From positions 124,001-188,000 of the forward strand of contig NZ_VOSL01000044.1 in the NCBI RefSeq assembly GCF_007997005.1: DNA of 64,000 nt, written 5' to 3'. The notes under the pieces were generated by a model. The model had not been told where the DNA came from and made no database searches. It saw only the letters and a list, made by a program, of their open reading frames with translations. Source of the DNA: Lujinxingia vulgaris (lineage in GTDB: Bacteria; Myxococcota_A; Bradymonadia; Bradymonadales; Bradymonadaceae). A program made the translations under genes and the position numbers. Below are positions 62,831 to 64,000 of the stretch, in pieces; positions within the stretch are counted from its first letter, which is position 1; every line of letters begins with the position of its first letter.

Positions 62831-64000
62831 ATGGCCCGCTCAAAAGTGTTTATTGCCGATCTTGAAGATAACTCGGTGGTGGAATCCACCTTCCTGCTCG
62901 CCGCCAAGAGCATTCGGGAGACGCGCTCCGGCGATCCTTACCTGAGTATGACGCTGCAAGACCGCACGGGCACCATCGAGGTGCGCGCCTGGGACAACGC
63001 GCTGGTGCTCGACAAGCGCGCAGATGTCGACGACTTCGTCGCCATCCGCGGACGCGTGAGCAGCTACCGCGACAACCTGCAGATCACCCTCAATGATCTG
63101 GAGCGCGTGGACGACGCCGGCGTCGACCTCGCCGACTACATGCCGCACTCGCGCTGGTCGGCCGACCTGCTCTTCGAGGAGCTTCGTGACCTGATTGAGA
63201 GCAGTATTGAGAGCGCTGAGGTGCGCCGCTTCCTCGACGCGCTCCTCGATGATGAGAACTTTGCCACGCGCTACAAGCAGGCGCCGGCGGCGGTCACCAA
63301 CCATCACAACTTCCTGGGGGGGCTGCTTGAGCACACCCTCTCGATGGCCCGCCTGGGCCTGCAGATGGCCCGCCATTACCAGACCTATTATCCGGGGCTG
63401 GTGGACAGCGATCTGGTGGTCGCCGGCGTGGTGCTGCACGACATGGGCAAGATCGAAGAGCTCTCGTACCGACGCAGCTTCGATTACACCACCGAAGGCC
63501 GCCTTGTGGGCCACATCGCCCGCGGTGCCGAGATTGTAGGTCAGGTGGCCGGGGCGCTACAGCCCCCGCTGGACGCGGAGCTTGTCACGCACCTCAAGCA
63601 CCTGGTGCTCAGCCACCACGGACGGCTTGAGTACGGCTCGCCGGTCACACCGCGCACCGCCGAGGCGATGATCTTGCATTTCCTCGACCTCATCGACAGC
63701 CGCATGAACATGTGCTGGAATGCCTGCGAACCCCTGATGACCGGTGACGAGAAGGCCGGTGGCTGGTCGGATTACCGCCGCGCGCTGGAAGGTTTTATGT
63801 TCGTTGCGCCACCGCCGCAGGGAGGTCGCTGGGAGCATGAGGGGCGTCTGAGCCGCGACGCCTCGCGCGGCCCCGGCCTTGTGCCCGGAGCGCCGGCGTC
63901 CCCGTCCGAAGGTCTCAATGGCCAGGCGCCGCAGGCCGACTCGGAGGTCGGCCGGAGCTCGGAGTCGCGCACGCGCCGCGTTGATGACAACAACCTTAGC
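62831..64000 (+). CDS. YhaM-type 3'-5' exoribonuclease, OB plus HD domain (cut by window edge)
   Basis: The frame is open from ATG 62831 to the last base (390 codons) with no stop. Residues about 8-95 form an OB-fold nucleic-acid-binding domain (KSIRETRSGDPYLSMTLQD, VAIRGRVSSYRDNLQI). The HD domain has H158-H159 with H168 (NHHNFLGGLLEHTL), the metal-binding H203-D204 (VLHDMGKIEEL), and LSHHG followed by the helix EAMILHFLDLIDSRM. This layout is that of YhaM/CBF1-like exoribonucleases. The last 70 residues are Pro/Gly/Ser-rich and look disordered. GGAG lies 7 nt upstream. Confidence 0.92.
   Translation, partial: MARSKVFIADLEDNSVVESTFLLAAKSIRETRSGDPYLSMTLQDRTGTIEVRAWDNALVLDKRADVDDFVAIRGRVSSYRDNLQITLNDLERVDDAGVDLADYMPHSRWSADLLFEELRDLIESSIESAEVRRFLDALLDDENFATRYKQAPAAVTNHHNFLGGLLEHTLSMARLGLQMARHYQTYYPGLVDSDLVVAGVVLHDMGKIEELSYRRSFDYTTEGRLVGHIARGAEIVGQVAGALQPPLDAELVTHLKHLVLSHHGRLEYGSPVTPRTAEAMILHFLDLIDSRMNMCWNACEPLMTGDEKAGGWSDYRRALEGFMFVAPPPQGGRWEHEGRLSRDASRGPGLVPGAPASPSEGLNGQAPQADSEVGRSSESRTRRVDDNNLS

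Overview
The window is 64 kb of high-GC bacterial chromosome. It is densely coded, and third codon positions are so GC-rich that long antisense shadow frames are common. Three things point to a lipoprotein-rich, Gram-negative, delta-proteobacterial lineage: the Sec/queuosine block, a Tol-Pal CpoB homologue and LptD-like outer-membrane proteins, and eukaryote-like Ser/Thr kinases together with giant Cys-rich lipoproteins. Myxococcota or Bradymonadales relatives fit best. That placement is inference from gene content; no rRNA is present to confirm it.

Layout. 1-2157: menaquinone genes (isochorismate synthase cut by the left edge, and menB), minus strand. 2158-7320: a decayed intergenic stretch, a membrane protein, a HugZ-like flavin-barrel protein, and two Asp-box type lipoprotein genes, one of them interrupted by an in-frame TGA. 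7579-11684: a large STAND-type ATPase/TPR regulator, a Tat-exported metallophosphoesterase and chaB. 11685-12557: no intact gene, but a ten-unit 42/43-bp repeat array that runs straight into a Hint-domain remnant and then a bidirectional terminator. 12558-29568: two consecutive giant paralogous lipoproteins (2900 and about 2645 aa) made of 13 and 12 copies of a Cys-rich plus beta-sandwich module. A second 43-bp repeat array lies just upstream of them.

29979-38503: a minus-strand housekeeping block in the order queA-tgt-yajC-secD-secF, then recJ and a small acidic membrane protein. 38613-42934: a J-like/TPR protein, an LptD-like barrel protein with an AMIN-domain partner, and a PHA-system protein. 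42973-43100 holds a long imperfect hairpin. 43184-51234: a secreted HEAT-repeat protein, a PEGA-type protein, an ABC-F ATPase, a minimal penicillin-binding transpeptidase, an elongator tRNA-Met with a clear promoter and terminator, and a J-domain protein whose HPD motif reads HVD. 51651-57600: a LysM protein, CpoB, a HEAT-repeat protein and an acyltransferase/SDR operon. 57799-64000: two zinc-ribbon Ser/Thr kinase-fold proteins, one a predicted pseudokinase fused to a formylglycine-enzyme-like domain, and a YhaM-type exoribonuclease that runs off the right edge.

Much of the window serves the cell envelope: protein export (YajC-SecDF), outer-membrane assembly and Tol-Pal, peptidoglycan synthesis and binding, and the display of large surface lipoproteins. 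The least explained elements are the giant modular lipoprotein pair with flanking 42/43-bp arrays, the pseudokinase, the two non-canonical J-domain proteins, the TGA-interrupted lipoprotein gene, and an over-represented 10-bp motif (ACTCGCCAGT).
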